From positions 62,001 through 126,000 of the forward strand of contig JAHHHB010000004.1 of assembly GCA_019359545.1 (NCBI GenBank): 64,000 nucleotides of DNA, written 5' to 3'. Both the position numbers and the translations under genes were made by a program. Positions 33,013-41,797 of this stretch are shown piece by piece. The notes below the pieces were generated by a model. The model worked only from the letters and a program-made list of their open reading frames with translations. It was not told the DNA's origin and made no database searches. Within the stretch, counting starts at the first letter, position 1; every line of letters starts with the position of its first letter. This DNA comes from Desmonostoc geniculatum HA4340-LM1 (GTDB lineage Bacteria; Cyanobacteriota; Cyanobacteriia; Cyanobacteriales; Nostocaceae).

Positions 33013-33044
33013 GGGAGCAGGGGAGCAGGGGAGCAGGGGAGCAG
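33013..33044. repeat. GGGAGCAG octamer array
   Basis: Four perfect tandem units, 16 nt after the transporter stop. Confidence 0.9.
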
Positions 33045-33093
33045 GGGAGGGGAGTAGAGGAGAAGTTGCTGGACTCTTTCCCCTCTTCCCCAT

Positions 33094-33140
33094 CCCCAAT
33101 CCCCAATCCCCAATCCCCAATCCCCAATCCCCAATCCCCA
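33094..33140. repeat. CCCCAAT heptamer array
   Basis: Six perfect tandem units plus CCCCA. This is the same heptamer type that occurs, inverted, inside the kinase gene near 39775. Confidence 0.92.
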
Positions 33141-33253
33141 TAACAAATGACAAATAACAGTTAACATTTGGGCATCTTGAAGGTATTGTAAAACTTCGCC
33201 CAATATTGTAATATCGATGACTTCAAAAGCACGTTCAGGCTGAAACTTGCAAT

Positions 33254-34390
33254 ATGAGGCTATGCCGTTCCTCAATCCTGGTATTTACCTGTTTTTCTTG
33301 TCTGGGTTATTACGCAAATACCCCAAGCACAGCTACATCTAACCCAGTACCTGAAATCTTAGAATTTGCACAAGCTAATTCGAGGGTTTCTGCTACTCCG
33401 AATGTTTTGAGATATGGTAGTCCAAAATCAGATGTGCAGAGACTACAAACTCAATTAAAGCAGTTGGGATACTACAATGGTGTGGTAGATGGACAGTACA
33501 ACGCCACTACGGAAGTCGCTGTAGCGAAATTCCAGAAAGTAAAGGGCTTAAAAATAGATGGTCTTGCTGGTCTGGCGACTAGGGAGAGACTGCAAGCAGC
33601 TTTAGCAGCTAAAAACCAGATTGTCACTTCTCCAATTGTCGCTTCTCCTGCTTCGACTCCCAAGCCAACTGCAAAACCCCAGCCAACCGAGAGAGGTTCT
33701 CTATGGTGGTTAATATTTGCCGTTGGTGTTCTAGGAAGTATTGGTGCATTTCTTTTCCTGCTAAGGTGGTTTCGTCAGGTCAAACAACTCCAAAAATCGG
33801 AAATATCAAATAGTAACAGTTTGAATCAAGTTAAAAAAGACCCTATTACAACACCTTCACCAGAGAATTTAACTACTCCACAGACAGCTCAGCTATCACC
33901 TACTACACAATTGCTGCTACCAGAAAAAACTTCCCGTCTTGCTAAGCTCAATATCATTGACGAATTAATTCAAGACTTACGCAGTCCTGACCCAACGAAG
34001 CGCCGCAAGGCGATTTGGGATTTGGGTCAGCAGGGGGATTCTCGGGCAATTCAGCCAATGGTTGACCTGATGATTGATGCTGATTCTCAAGAAAGCAGTT
34101 TAATTTTGGCAGCTTTGGGGGAAATTGGCGCTCGCACACTCAAACCCATGAACCGTGCTTTGGCAATGTCTATGCAAGACGAAAGTCCACAAGTGCGGCA
34201 AAATGCAATCCGTGACTTGATCCGTGTTTATGACATGATGAGTCAAATGAGTCAGATATTGTGTCATGCGCTAGAAGACCCAGATGCCGAAGTGCAAGCA
34301 ACAGCACGATACGCTTTAACTCAAATGAATAGAATACGTACTTTGCCGGAACAACAGAATATACCAGAAGATTCACACAGTAATTTATAA
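33254..34390 (+). CDS. Peptidoglycan-binding, membrane-anchored HEAT-repeat protein
   Basis: 378 residues. An N-terminal signal-like segment (about 1-22) precedes a PG_binding_1 domain (about 52-114: VQRLQTQLKQLGYYNGVVDG, FQKVKGLKIDGLAG). A Pro/Thr-rich linker leads to one membrane helix (about 147-170). The C-terminal about 140 residues are HEAT repeats (SPDPTKRRKAIWDLGQQGD, ALGEIGARTLKP). Topology therefore places the peptidoglycan-binding domain in the periplasm and the HEAT protein-interaction domain in the cytoplasm. That could link cell wall position to an internal partner. The partner is unknown. Confidence 0.85.
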   Translation: MRLCRSSILVFTCFSCLGYYANTPSTATSNPVPEILEFAQANSRVSATPNVLRYGSPKSDVQRLQTQLKQLGYYNGVVDGQYNATTEVAVAKFQKVKGLKIDGLAGLATRERLQAALAAKNQIVTSPIVASPASTPKPTAKPQPTERGSLWWLIFAVGVLGSIGAFLFLLRWFRQVKQLQKSEISNSNSLNQVKKDPITTPSPENLTTPQTAQLSPTTQLLLPEKTSRLAKLNIIDELIQDLRSPDPTKRRKAIWDLGQQGDSRAIQPMVDLMIDADSQESSLILAALGEIGARTLKPMNRALAMSMQDESPQVRQNAIRDLIRVYDMMSQMSQILCHALEDPDAEVQATARYALTQMNRIRTLPEQQNIPEDSHSNL

Positions 34391-34520
34391 TTTGTAATTA
34401 AGAGGATATTTGGAAAGTATTCGATAAGACATCAAAAGCTTCACGAACTAACCCCCTGCCCCCATTCCCTAAGAAGGGAATGGGGGTTTCCAAGCCTCTC
34501 TCTCTACGGTCACTCGTGAC
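34391..34520. repeat. Palindromic repeat copy next to the IS element
   Basis: 34445-34497 contains CCCCCATTCCCT and AAGGGAATGGGGG arms. It is related to the repeat inserted in the RluA gene at 11600-11677. Confidence 0.7.
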
Positions 34521-34720
34521 AGGTTAAAATAAAGCGCATTTTGTCAATCAGTTAAAATACTCAAAATTGTCTTAGTGAAAATGATAATCAAATAGTTTTT
34601 GAAAGTTAAAATTTAAAGCGAAAAGATATTGTAACGGCAGAATAAATTTATCAGAAGTGGGCAACATTGTTAGGTAAATTCAATTATTAAACGAGTTAAT
34701 GAAAAGTTTGGTTTACCGCC

Positions 34721-36084
34721 ATGTCCAAGCGACCAAAGCAAAACTCTGACCACGCACATAAACATCATACTCCTACTATAGATAATGAGGCAATTTCTCA
34801 GAAATTAGAAGCTTTATTAACTCCAGCTATTTTTGCTCAACAAAAATATTATCAACAGTTAGGATGCCGAGATAGAATTTTGAATTTATCGTTCATGGTA
34901 GCAGCAGTATTAACGCTATTGTGGAGGCAAGTACCTAGTGTTCAAGAGTTAAATCGTCTTTTGGCAAGAGAAGGTTTATTATGGTATATACCTACTAAAG
35001 TTGCTCAACAGTCCCTATCAGAAAGGTTTTTAGTTTTTCCTAATGAATTATTTGAGCGTGTCTTTAAAGATTTATTGCCGAAATTGCAATTTAATTGGCA
35101 ACAAAGACTCAGGCGACCATTGCCAGATAGCATAAAGTTTTCACTCTGTAATTTTGAACGAATATGGATAGCTGATGGCTCTACATTAGAGGCCCTATTT
35201 CGGAAGCTAAAAAGCCTGGAAGAACTGAAATCAGGGCAACTTGCAGGGAAAATTTGTACAGTTATTGATTTAGTGACTCGTTTACCTGTCGAAGTTTGGT
35301 TTCACACTAATCCTGCTGCTTCTGACACAAATTTTGAAGCTGCATTACTAAATTTATTGCCTGCTAAGACTTTAATTTTACTTGACAGAGGTTTCTATCA
35401 TTTCCAGTTTTTACAACAACTGATTAATCAAGAAGTCCATTTTATTACTCGTTTAAAAGCCAAAGCATCTATCAAATATCTAAAGATTTTTAGCTATGAT
35501 TATTCTCTTAAAGACCGATTGATTCAACTTGGTACTGGTCGTGCTGGCGCACCTATACTTACTTTACGTCTAATTGAGGTAAAAGTTGGTAAAACTAGCT
35601 ATTCTTACATTACTTCTGTCCTTGACCCACAAATTTTACCTCCTTATGTTGTGGCAGATTTATACTGCCGAAGATGGAGGGTTGAAGAAGCTTTCTACAC
35701 AGTAAAACGCTTGCTGGGGCTATCTTATTTATGGACTGGTGAGCCACTGCGTTGGACGGGTTCCCCGGCTTGAAGCAAGTGGCGAACCCGAAGGGTTCTA
35801 TTAATGGTATCAAGCTACAAGTCTGGGCTACTTGGTTATTTTATGCTGTTTTGGTTGACTTGGGAGATGCGGTTGCAGACGAATTATCTCTGCCATTTGA
35901 CCGCATTTCTTTGGAGATGATATTTCGCGGTTTGTACCATTTTAGTGTCGCTAATGACAAAGGCAAAGCAGATGACCCGATTAAGTACTTCGCACAAAGA
36001 GAGAATCAAGACTTAGGCGTGGTTAAATATCTGCGAAAGCCAGTCTCAAAGCTAGATTTATCGCCTTTTCCTGCACCCTCTTGA
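34721..36084 (+). pseudogene. IS4-family transposase interrupted by a 56-bp repeat
   Basis: The first part (34721-35740) holds the DDE Asp residues in WIADGSTLEAL and LLDRGFYHFQF and the Y-(2)-R-(3)-E-(6)-K signature YCRRWRVEEAFYTVK of IS4 transposases, ending SYLWTG. The protein then resumes at 35797 as SINGIKLQVWATWLFYAVLVD and runs to 36084. The 56-bp insert shifts the frame and adds a TGA. Without it the product would be about 435 residues. All catalytic residues lie upstream of the break, so a truncated protein could still form, but the C-terminus is lost. Confidence 0.88.
35741..35796 (+). repeat. 56-bp palindromic repeat inserted in the transposase
   Basis: GAGCCACTGCGTTGG to CGAACCCGAAGGGT, with GCCACT..AGTGGC arms and GGGTTCCCC/CGAACCC arms. 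GGT occurs at 35738-35740 and at 35794-35796, a possible 3-bp target duplication. Excision of one GGT and the insert restores the frame. Confidence 0.85.
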
Positions 36085-36165
36085 CAAATGTGCAATTATC
36101 TTAACCTCTCACTGATGCTCTACGGTATACACACAGGTTTCTTAACCATACAGATACCTCGGTAA

Positions 36166-36224
36166 GGTAGCACAGCTGTGCTACCCTACGTTAAATCTAT
36201 ATGTATCAGGATTTTCGTGAAATG
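36166..36224 (+). repeat. Interspersed repeat with 20-bp perfect palindrome
   Basis: A perfect palindrome of GGTAGCACAG and its complement (36166-36185), followed by the shared tail ending TTTTCGTGAAATG. Confidence 0.8.
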
Positions 36225-36277
36225 ATGAGAGGCATCTAAAGTTTTGGATACCTCAGCCACTACTTTTAAAACATACT

Positions 36278-36733
36278 CTAAAAATATTTCAACTGGACTT
36301 GAATTTTAGTGTTTGGGCCTGCTACTAAAAATGCTGCTTCGCCAAATTTGGGCGCTCTTGTTTTAACTTCTGGGTTGCTAGAAAATCCAAAACCTTCGAC
36401 GGGAATACCAAGAATATTACTATTGAGAGTACGGTCATTATTTTGATCGTGCATGATAGCAACGGCATAATTACCTGGTTTTAAGTTCTCAAAGGTAAGC
36501 AGCAAAGGAATATCACTAATCTTGATACACTGGCTTTGTAAAACGCGATCGCCTTGGTTAGGAAATCCTTGACTGTTAGCAAATATACTCGCACAAACTT
36601 GTCCTTCTTTATTCTTTAATCCATCAATTTCCACGGTGAGTTTGCCGTTATAATCTGCTTTGGCAGTAAATGACCATGCTAAATTTCCCAAGACTGCCAA
36701 CAGCAGCATACTAACTCTCAATCCTCTCACCAT
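36278..36733 (-). CDS. DUF2141 exported protein
   Basis: 151 residues. A signal peptide (about 1-27, ending TAKA) precedes a DUF2141 domain. Its beta-strand pattern is GKLTVEIDGLKNKEGQVCASIF, LKPGNYAVAIMHDQNND, and GFGFSSNPEVKTRAPKFGEAAF. The function of the family is unknown; it is periplasmic or outer-membrane associated. It is separated from the upstream kinase gene by a heptamer array. Confidence 0.9.
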   Translation of the reverse strand: MVRGLRVSMLLLAVLGNLAWSFTAKADYNGKLTVEIDGLKNKEGQVCASIFANSQGFPNQGDRVLQSQCIKISDIPLLLTFENLKPGNYAVAIMHDQNNDRTLNSNILGIPVEGFGFSSNPEVKTRAPKFGEAAFLVAGPNTKIQVQLKYF

Positions 36734-36746
36734 AAAATTTGTCCTT

Positions 36747-36853
36747 TGTCATTTGTTATTTGTCATTTGTCAGTAGTCATTTATCAGTAGTCATTTGTCT
36801 AAAACCAATGACTAATGACTAGTGACCAATGACTAATGACCAATGACAATTAT
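36747..36853. repeat. TCATTTG / CAATGAC heptamer tandem repeats
   Basis: Degenerate heptamer units in both orientations (TTTGTCA and AATGACT), able to form a long hairpin between the kinase stop and the DUF2141 start. Confidence 0.85.
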
Positions 36854-36870
36854 AAGTGTTGATCTGAGTT

Positions 36871-38721
36871 TTAAATTATAGGTAACGTAAACCAGAAAGT
36901 TGCCCCTGCTTGGGGACTGCTATTAATACCAATTTCGCCGCCATGAGCATTGATGATTTGCTTGCATAGATATAACCCCAATCCCAAACCTACAGAATTG
37001 CGGATGTTACTACCCCGGAAGTAAAGTTCAAAAAGGCGATCGCTTTGTTGTTGAGTAATACCCACACCGTTATCGCTCACAGTACAATAAATTTTGTCAT
37101 CCTTAGGAGTAGCGTTAATTGTCAAAAGCAATCCTGGGGGATTGTGTTTGAGGCCATTGACAATTAAATTAGAAAAAACTCGCCATAGTTGCGTCGGATC
37201 GGCATTCACTAATGGCAAATCTGCGGTTACTAAATTTGTCAAAGTTGCTTGATTCTGTACCAGTAATGGCTCTAAATCTGCGATCGCCGCTTCGACAATC
37301 GACAGTAATTGTACGGCTTGAAGTTGTAAAACAATACCTTGTAGCTCGCTGACATGAGCTTCCATCAACGAATTAATTAAGCTAAGTTGGCGATCGCTAC
37401 TTTGAATCATTCGCTCTAAAATTGAGCGTGGCACAGGGATTGAGGAAGACGCTCTTACGTGGGGACGCGGGGATGCGGCGAAGGAATTCTCGGTGCCTCC
37501 CTGTCCCCGTGTTACCTGATCCCCCACTCCCTGATTTAACAAATTCTTCAGCACCATCAAAGTACCCAGTACTGGGTTGCGTAAGTCGTGGGAAACTGCA
37601 TGAAAAAACACTCGTAGTTCTTCTTCAGTTTGTTTGCGTTGTGTAATATCTTCAATTAAACCTTCATAGTACAGGAATTTTCCCTGTTCATCACGGACTG
37701 CGTAGGCTTTTTCGGAAATCCAGACAATACTGCCGTCTCGGCGATAAATTTGGGACTCGAACTCGGAAACCCTGCCATACTTTTCCATCAAGCGCACAAA
37801 TTCTGATCGGCGGCTTGGCTCGACATACAATTGGTGTTCTATATCTGTGAAGTTTGCTGTCACTTCTTCTGCTAATGAGTAGCCATAAATACTTGCTAAA
37901 GCAGGATTTGCTGTAATGTAACGTCCATCGGAAGTGCTTTGAAAGATACCTTCAACGGCATTTTCAAAAATGGTGCGATATTTTGCTTCTGCAACTTTAA
38001 GTTTTTGGTACGCAGATTCCAGTTCTTGACGGGCGAAAAACTCAGAGCGTTGCAGGCGATCGTACAGATAAACGCCTATATCACATATTGTACAAAACCA
38101 AAAAATGTATAAAATAAACGTTACATTATATATTTCTGGGTGTTCTGGGATTTGTGTTTTTAGTCCAAGTATCGTATTTACACCAAAATAGTAAATCAGC
38201 ACAGCTGCTTGAGACAACAAGTGAAGAGTCCAGCAGACCGGCATTAATATAGCTTGACTCAAGAACAGGAGTGACCAACCGATGTGATCGGGTAATGCGA
38301 AACCTCGGAGGGTTGCAAACAACTGTGATGCTAGACCAATTGACCAAGAAGAACCTAAAAATAATAAATCTGGACGATGACGACCGAATTGAGTTTTATG
38401 TAGAGCAAAGCAAATAAGTATATTTAGGAGCATTGCAAAATTAATTACAAGGCTTCTAGGTTGAAGTAATTCTGGCAGTTTCTTGAACTCTTGGAAAGGG
38501 AAAAACAAGCCATAAATGTCTCGTAAAGTAAAAGACAACAGACAAATCAGCGCCACCCACAACCATAAACGCAATCTCTGCCACAAAAATCGGTTGCGCC
38601 AAGCTTGGTAAAGAATAGTGATTTCATCTGTTTTTGGTGCAGAAAAGGTTTTTCTCCACCATTTTTGCAATGTTGTAAATGGGGTAGCCATCTGGGATTG
38701 CTTAGCATTCCTTATTGACAC
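36871..38721 (-). CDS. Membrane sensor histidine kinase with PAS domain
   Basis: 616 residues. Six or seven membrane helices (about 50-225), a short coiled coil, and one PAS domain (about 245-370, ending GLIEDITQRKQTEEEL). HisKA follows with His in FFHAVSHDLRNPVLG near 382, then a HATPase domain with intact N box (NLIVNGLKHNPPG), DNGVGI and GLGLGLYL. It is predicted active. Between the two HisKA helices a Gly/Thr/Arg/Ser-rich segment (37435-37540) interrupts the usual hairpin. The start may be the ATG at 38721 or the one ten codons later (MATPF). Its catalytic half is paralogous to the next kinase upstream. No regulator gene is adjacent. Confidence 0.9.
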   Translation of the reverse strand: MSIRNAKQSQMATPFTTLQKWWRKTFSAPKTDEITILYQAWRNRFLWQRLRLWLWVALICLLSFTLRDIYGLFFPFQEFKKLPELLQPRSLVINFAMLLNILICFALHKTQFGRHRPDLLFLGSSWSIGLASQLFATLRGFALPDHIGWSLLFLSQAILMPVCWTLHLLSQAAVLIYYFGVNTILGLKTQIPEHPEIYNVTFILYIFWFCTICDIGVYLYDRLQRSEFFARQELESAYQKLKVAEAKYRTIFENAVEGIFQSTSDGRYITANPALASIYGYSLAEEVTANFTDIEHQLYVEPSRRSEFVRLMEKYGRVSEFESQIYRRDGSIVWISEKAYAVRDEQGKFLYYEGLIEDITQRKQTEEELRVFFHAVSHDLRNPVLGTLMVLKNLLNQGVGDQVTRGQGGTENSFAASPRPHVRASSSIPVPRSILERMIQSSDRQLSLINSLMEAHVSELQGIVLQLQAVQLLSIVEAAIADLEPLLVQNQATLTNLVTADLPLVNADPTQLWRVFSNLIVNGLKHNPPGLLLTINATPKDDKIYCTVSDNGVGITQQQSDRLFELYFRGSNIRNSVGLGLGLYLCKQIINAHGGEIGINSSPQAGATFWFTLPII

Positions 38722-39181
38722 TCTCTGACCTGAAGGTGCAGGGATTCTTGATTCAACGAGTCCACTTAGGTTAGACCCCTTGCAGTATCTAACCCAGAGG
38801 TGGTTCTCTCCTCAAGCGTTAACTTTCCGAGTGCCCCTCGGTAGTTGGATGATTCCAAAATTTGTTTGATTGAAATTCTGATCGCCTAGTCTCCATAAAG
38901 ATTTTACCTATTCCTGGGTAGGAACTAGAACTATAGAATAGAACCCCATATCAACAAGAGTCAAGGTACAGATTGCCGTTAGGCACTTAGGTTTTTATAC
39001 AGGTTGATTACCGTTCCTGTTAAACCTAACTTTACCATAACGTCAAGTAAAGCGTAAACACCTCAAACCGTTTTCATCACGTAGCCGCATTACGTAATAC
39101 GGCGCTACGCGCCTATTACTCAAGGGTTTTCAACAAGTGTTTTTATAATTAACTAGTATTACTCTCCCATTTTTTGGGAAT
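38722..39181. other. Leader region of the kinase gene with a bipartite hairpin
   Basis: 38762-38803 forms CCAC/GTGG plus GGTTAGA/TCTAACC stems around a 12-nt loop, about 40 nt upstream of the kinase start on the minus strand. It does not match a riboswitch I know. The rest is unremarkable. Confidence 0.45.
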
Positions 39182-41797
39182 TTATGGGCAATTTGTTGCA
39201 GATGGAGTTGCTAAAGGTAATGTAAACCAGAAAGTTAAGCCGCGCTTGCGATTATTAATCACACCAATTTCGCCGCCATGTGCTTTAATAACTTGCCGAC
39301 AAAGATACATTTTTAAGCCAATGCTTGTGGAACAACAATCTTGGGGATCGCGGACATAGAGTTCAAAAAGGCGATCGCATTCTAGTTTACTCATAGCTAT
39401 ACCGTCATGTTGAATCTGAGTACGAATCATTCCCGCCTCAACGGTGGCACTCAGGGTAAAATTTAATCCTGGTGGATTATTTTGCAAGCTATGTGTTACT
39501 AAATGCGCCACCACTTTCTGCAACCGAGTTTTATCTGCCATCACTAGCGGTAAATCTGCGGGAAGTAAGTTCTTCAGAGTCGCTTGATTTTGTGTCAGCA
39601 TTGGTTCCAACTGAGCGAAGATTCCTCCCAGTAGGGTGCTAAACGGCACAAGTTCAGGTTTAATCTCAAGACCCTCTTTTTCACAAGAATTAATTTCTAA
39701 CAATGAGTTAATCATCGTCAGTTGGCGATCGTTACCTTGAATCATCCGCTCAATTATTGAGCGAGATACGGGAATTGGGGATTGGGGATTGGGGACTGGG
39801 GATTGGGGAGTGGTTATTCCTCTTGTCCCCTTGTCCCTTTGTCCCCTTGTCCCCTTGTCCTCTTGTTCCCAGTCCCCGGTTCCCAGTCCCCAGTCCCCAG
39901 TCCCCAGTCCCTGATTTAACAAATTCTTTAACACCATCAAGTTACCCATAACAGAAGTTCGTAAATCATGGGCAACTGTATGTAAAACTACATCTTTAAC
40001 ACGGTGTAATTCTTCAACTTCTTGGATTTTCTGCTGCAATTGTGCTGTACGTTCTCGTACTTGGTGTTCTAAATTAGTGTTTAGTTCTGCTAATTCTTGG
40101 TAAATCCGGCTTTGGTGAATGGCGATCGCTACTTGTTCTGACATTTGTTGTAGCAAATCAATTTCTATTGGTTCCCAATGACGTGTCGCTGAGCATTGAT
40201 TGGCAATTAACGCACCAAATAATTCTTCATCTAACATAATTGGTACTGCCAAAGCAGCCCTTGTTCCAAATTTTTGACAGTGGGTTGTGACTTTGGAAGA
40301 TACTGGCATTTGCGTTATATCTTCAACGACACGCACAACATTATCTTTGAGAAAGTTTCTTAATTCTTGTAGATAAGCCTCATCATTAGTAGACCAACCA
40401 GAAACTGATGGATATTTGGGGTCTACTGATTCGGCAAGAGTTCTAACTCCTAAATTTGCATTATACAGAGCAATGAAGACTCGATCTGCTTGCAGAAATT
40501 GTCTGACTTCTGTTACTGTGGTTTGGAGAATTTCCTCTAAATTCAGGGAAGACCGAATTCGCACTAGGGTTTCTGCCAACAAGCGATCGCGTTGTGCTGA
40601 CAGGCGTAATTTGGCTTCTACCTGCTTGCGTTCTGTAATATCGTGATGAAGTGCTAGTAGGCAAGGAATACCATCTAAATCAATAACTTCGGCTGAAAGC
40701 AATGTTGTAATTATCTTTCCACATTTTTGCCGAAATTCTATTTCTAAATTCCGGATAACTCCTGTAGCTTGTAATTCCTGTATCAACTTCAGGCGATCGC
40801 CTGCATTAATCCAAAAATTTAAATCAAAAGAAGTTTTCCCAATTGCTTCATCTCGCTCATAACCTGAAAGTTTCACAAAACTGTCGTTAACTTCTATGAA
40901 GCGTCCTTCTTTAAGGGTACTAATGGTAATTGAATCGGGACTGCAACTAAAAGCTTTAGCAAATTTTTGGGCAAAATTTTGCAGAGCGATTTCTGCTTGT
41001 TTGCGTTCTGTGATGTCTCGAACGATTGCTAATATCTCGTCTTGACCACTCACTACCAACCGTGCTTCATAATCTCTGATTCCCAAAGCTGTTGGTAGCT
41101 GATATTCGCAAGTTTGTAAAGTTCCAGAGTCTAAAGTTTTAGCGATCGCTTCTCGGCTAATGGCTGCAACATCACTCGGCAATAATTCCTGCAAATTTCT
41201 TCCTACTATTTCTTCTCGATTCAGTGTGACATTTGCTCCCTCACTTTTTAAATCGAGATATTCGCCATCGCGGCTAATGCGAAACATCAAATCGGGAATA
41301 GCAGACAAAATTGCTTTATAGCGCGCTTCACTCTCTTGCAATTTTTCTTGGGCTTGTTTTTGCTCCGTAATATCCATGACTAAGCCATTCCAAAGCAAAT
41401 CGCCTTTTTCTTGTAGTTCTGCACCAGAAGTACCTTGAATCCACTTCAGGTTGCCACTAGGGGTGATGATGCGACCTTCCCAATGCCAAGGTGTAAAACT
41501 ATTCCTACAAACAGCTATAGATTCTGCAAAAGCTTTTATATCCTGTGGATGAATCAGTTTGCATAACACCCGAAAGTCTGCTTGTATAACTTCTGGTTCT
41601 ATTTCATACAAATCTTTACAACCAGAACTGAGATAAAGCACGGACACAGAAGCATCCTGCCGTTGCAGAACTTGGAAAATAACTCCTGGGAAATTGACAG
41701 CACTTTTTGATAGCAGGTTAATAACCTCTTGCTGACAATTTGGTGTATACAGGGATTCTACAACGATTTCATCCACTTTTCGACCCTTTATAGACAA
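39182..41797 (-). CDS. PAS/GAF histidine-kinase-like protein with degenerate ATPase domain
   Basis: 871 residues without membrane helices. Three PAS segments (about 25-150, 155-275, 280-400), a GAF domain (about 420-570) and a coiled coil are followed by HisKA with His in VLHTVAHDLRTSVMG near 612. The HATPase-like domain aligns with the neighbouring kinase, but its ATP-binding residues are lost. The N-box Asn is His (LVTHSLQNNPP), G1 DNGVGI reads HDGIAM, and G2 GLGLGL reads SIGLKM. It is probably a sensor that cannot bind ATP, able at most to dimerise with or be phosphorylated by its paralogue. Heptamer repeats (39775-39915) encode a Gly/Asp/Trp- and Pro/Gln-rich insert between the HisKA helices. 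Confidence 0.85.
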   Translation of the reverse strand: MSIKGRKVDEIVVESLYTPNCQQEVINLLSKSAVNFPGVIFQVLQRQDASVSVLYLSSGCKDLYEIEPEVIQADFRVLCKLIHPQDIKAFAESIAVCRNSFTPWHWEGRIITPSGNLKWIQGTSGAELQEKGDLLWNGLVMDITEQKQAQEKLQESEARYKAILSAIPDLMFRISRDGEYLDLKSEGANVTLNREEIVGRNLQELLPSDVAAISREAIAKTLDSGTLQTCEYQLPTALGIRDYEARLVVSGQDEILAIVRDITERKQAEIALQNFAQKFAKAFSCSPDSITISTLKEGRFIEVNDSFVKLSGYERDEAIGKTSFDLNFWINAGDRLKLIQELQATGVIRNLEIEFRQKCGKIITTLLSAEVIDLDGIPCLLALHHDITERKQVEAKLRLSAQRDRLLAETLVRIRSSLNLEEILQTTVTEVRQFLQADRVFIALYNANLGVRTLAESVDPKYPSVSGWSTNDEAYLQELRNFLKDNVVRVVEDITQMPVSSKVTTHCQKFGTRAALAVPIMLDEELFGALIANQCSATRHWEPIEIDLLQQMSEQVAIAIHQSRIYQELAELNTNLEHQVRERTAQLQQKIQEVEELHRVKDVVLHTVAHDLRTSVMGNLMVLKNLLNQGLGTGDWGLGTGDWEQEDKGTRGQRDKGTRGITTPQSPVPNPQSPIPVSRSIIERMIQGNDRQLTMINSLLEINSCEKEGLEIKPELVPFSTLLGGIFAQLEPMLTQNQATLKNLLPADLPLVMADKTRLQKVVAHLVTHSLQNNPPGLNFTLSATVEAGMIRTQIQHDGIAMSKLECDRLFELYVRDPQDCCSTSIGLKMYLCRQVIKAHGGEIGVINNRKRGLTFWFTLPLATPSATNCP
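39775..39915. repeat. GGGGATT/CCCCAGT repeat run inside the kinase gene
   Basis: Heptamer-like GGGGATT units, then CCTTGTC units, then CCCCAGT units, all in frame on the minus strand. They encode repeats such as GLGTGDW and PQSPVPN within the HisKA region. Confidence 0.88.

Larger units (their letters stand above)
34521..36107 (+). mobile_element. IS4-family insertion sequence, inactivated
   Basis: The imperfect terminal inverted repeats are about 27 bp: 34521-34547 (AGGTTAAAATAA..TTTTGTCAA) and 36081-36107 (complement AGGTTAAGATAA..ATTTGTCAA). The element is 1587 bp, or 1531 bp without the internal 56-bp insertion. I found no convincing target duplication. The single transposase gene is broken. 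Confidence 0.85.

Noticed and set aside
33013-33140. Possible CRISPR array
   Set aside because: Units are 7-8 bp in direct tandem with no spacers; these are short tandem repeats, not CRISPR.
38762-38803. Riboswitch upstream of the kinase gene
   Set aside because: A simple bipartite hairpin only; it lacks the conserved core of any riboswitch class I know.
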